The notes below the pieces were generated by a model. That model did no database searches. It saw nothing but the letters and a program-made list of their open reading frames with translations, and had not been told where the DNA came from. Below are positions 4,795 through 6,158 of a DNA stretch of 6,158 nucleotides, piece after piece. The position numbers were made by a program, and so were the translations under genes. This DNA is from an uncultured Erysipelotrichaceae bacterium (GTDB lineage Bacteria > Bacillota_I > Bacilli_A > RF39 > UBA660). Location: assembly GCA_902795675.1 (NCBI GenBank), contig CADBLZ010000036.1, forward strand, positions 1 to 6,158, written 5' to 3'. The first letter of the stretch is position 1. Each line of letters starts with the position of its first letter.

Positions 4795-6158
4795 ATGGCC
4801 ATAAAATTAGTTAAACCTGAAAACAAAAGCGAAGCTAAAAAAATAACTATTCCTAAAAAGAAAGAATTAGTTGCAGTAAAAAAATCTAATGACGGTATAT
4901 TAAAAGCTGAAAAAGTTAGTAGTCCAGCTTTACCTAAAAAAAGAAAAAAGAAAAAATCAACTGCTCGTATAATCATTAATATATTATTATCTATCTTAAT
5001 GATTGCTGGTATTGGTTTAATGGTTGGTATTATCGTCTTCAGTGTATATATAGTAATTAATGCTCCTGAATTCGATACTGATAAACTATATAACAAAGAA
5101 GCTTCAATCATATATGATCGTAACGGTAACGAAATAGCTAGAGTTGGTGCTGAGAAAAGAGAAAAAGTAACATATGATCAACTTCCAGAAGTATTAGTTG
5201 ATGCTATAGTTGCAACAGAAGATGCTCGTTTCTTCCAACATAATGGTTTCGACGTTGTTCGTTTCATGAAAGCATCTCTTGGTCAAGTTGCTGGTCAATC
5301 TGGTGCCGGTGGTGCTTCAACAATCACCATGCAAGTTTCTAAACTAGCATTCAGCCGTAAAGATGATGGTACAATCGCTTCTCACGGTACTGAAGGTATT
5401 GTTAGAAAGTTTACTGATATTTATATGTCAATCTTCATGATTGAAAAGAATTATACAAAAGAAGAAATCTTAGAATTCTATGTTAATGGCCCATACTTAG
5501 GTAACTGGTCATATGGTGTAGAACAAGCAAGTAAATCATACTTTGGTAAATCTGTTTCTGATTTATCTTTACCAGAAGCTGCTTTACTAGCTGGTATCTT
5601 TAATGCCCCTACTTCATATAACCCATATAATAGTATTGAACTAGCTACTCAAAGACGTGGTGTTGTTCTTAACTTAATGGTTAAACATGGATATATTACA
5701 GAAGAACAAAGAGATGAAGCAAATGATATTCCAGTTGAATCTCTACTAGTTGATCCTAGTACATTAGAAAGAAATGAATATCAACCATTCATCGATGTTG
5801 TTTATAAGCAATTAGAAGAAAAATATGGTATCGACCCAGTTACTACTCCTTGCTTAGTATATACAACAATGGATCCTAATTTACAACATGTTATGACTAA
5901 ATTAAATAATGGCGAATTAGGATACACATTCAAAAAGAATTACATGAAAACAGACTTCGTACAAATTGGTGTTGCTGTAACTGATGTTAAAGACGGTTCA
6001 GTTCTAGCTATCAATGGTGGACGTGATAATGATTACGTAACTCAATCTGGTGAAAAACTATGGAATAGAGCTTACGATACTAAAACATCTCCAGGATCTA
6101 CTGCTAAACCAATTTATGCTTACGGTCCTTATCTAGAATATAATAATGGTTCACCGAA
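4795..6158 (+). CDS. ponA: Class A penicillin-binding protein (PBP1), N-terminal part (gene runs off the right edge)
   Basis: This is a bifunctional peptidoglycan synthase that polymerises lipid II and cross-links peptides outside the membrane. The 454 visible codons give a Lys-rich cytoplasmic tail (1-57, with KKRKKKK), a transmembrane helix at about 58-90 and a GT51 domain at about 100-275. A linker follows, then the start of the transpeptidase with the SxxK motif in SPGSTAKP (nucleophile S435, K438). GT51 motif I is ATEDARFFQHNGFD (catalytic E142). Motif II is GASTITMQ (173-180), with Met where most class A PBPs have Gln. Motif III is RKFTD (204-208), with Asp where the second catalytic Glu is expected. 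The later KEEILEFYVN, SYFGKS and NAPTSYNPY blocks are intact. The SxN and KTG motifs lie beyond the window. The ATG has AAGGAG (4782-4786) inside the end of recU. The tail lacks the SRxxR-type GpsB-binding motif known from Bacillus PBP1. Confidence 0.95.
   Translation, partial: MAIKLVKPENKSEAKKITIPKKKELVAVKKSNDGILKAEKVSSPALPKKRKKKKSTARIIINILLSILMIAGIGLMVGIIVFSVYIVINAPEFDTDKLYNKEASIIYDRNGNEIARVGAEKREKVTYDQLPEVLVDAIVATEDARFFQHNGFDVVRFMKASLGQVAGQSGAGGASTITMQVSKLAFSRKDDGTIASHGTEGIVRKFTDIYMSIFMIEKNYTKEEILEFYVNGPYLGNWSYGVEQASKSYFGKSVSDLSLPEAALLAGIFNAPTSYNPYNSIELATQRRGVVLNLMVKHGYITEEQRDEANDIPVESLLVDPSTLERNEYQPFIDVVYKQLEEKYGIDPVTTPCLVYTTMDPNLQHVMTKLNNGELGYTFKKNYMKTDFVQIGVAVTDVKDGSVLAINGGRDNDYVTQSGEKLWNRAYDTKTSPGSTAKPIYAYGPYLEYNNGSP

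Noticed and set aside
4659..5111. Minus-strand open frame of 150 codons with hydrophobic composition
   Set aside because: It is antisense to the end of recU and the start of the PBP gene. The Phe/Leu/Ile-rich product is what the complement of A-rich, Lys-rich coding DNA gives.
1..6158. Mobile element, CRISPR, defence or prophage content
   Set aside because: All genes are recognised core genes with matching base composition. No direct-repeat arrays, terminal repeats, integrases or transposases are seen.

Overview
The window is AT-rich DNA whose genes all look like chromosomal housekeeping genes of a low-GC, Gram-positive-type bacterium (Bacillota). Evidence for this is a B-type RNase P RNA, GpsB, RecU, RNase Y, and strong GGAGG-like ribosome binding sites. 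No in-frame TGA is read as Trp, so the genetic code looks standard. The peptidoglycan synthase excludes wall-less Mollicutes. A gut-type, deep-branching Bacilli lineage (Erysipelotrichia- or RF39-like) is possible, but the sequence does not prove it.

Layout, right to left for the minus-strand block: gpsB (4083-3754), rnpB (about 3757-3414), a short rodZ/ymfM-like gene (3377-2901) and pgsA (2886-2260), closed by an intrinsic terminator (2255-2218). Then comes recA (2114-1044) with its own promoter and a putative LexA box. Last is rny (from 949, running off the left edge) with its own promoter and a hairpin at its predicted mRNA 5' end. Divergent from gpsB, on the plus strand, are recU (4229-4792) and a class A penicillin-binding protein gene (from 4795, running off the right edge).

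The genes fall into two functional groups. recU, the PBP, gpsB, rodZ and pgsA serve envelope growth, division and phospholipid synthesis; recU pairs a Holliday-junction resolvase with the wall synthase, as in many Bacillota. recA, rnpB and rny serve DNA repair and RNA processing. The order rodZ-pgsA-recA-rny matches the classical Bacillus arrangement without cinA. The gpsB-rnpB pair next to divergent recU-PBP is a second known neighbourhood. Here the two meet end to end, with rnpB packed between gpsB and rodZ.

I found no mobile element, CRISPR array, tRNA, toxin-antitoxin or defence system. The notable points are architectural: the 4-nt gpsB/rnpB overlap, inverted repeats sitting in promoters, a possible 5'-terminal hairpin on the RNase Y mRNA, and non-consensus residues in the glycosyltransferase motifs of the PBP. 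I do not see an undescribed biological system here.
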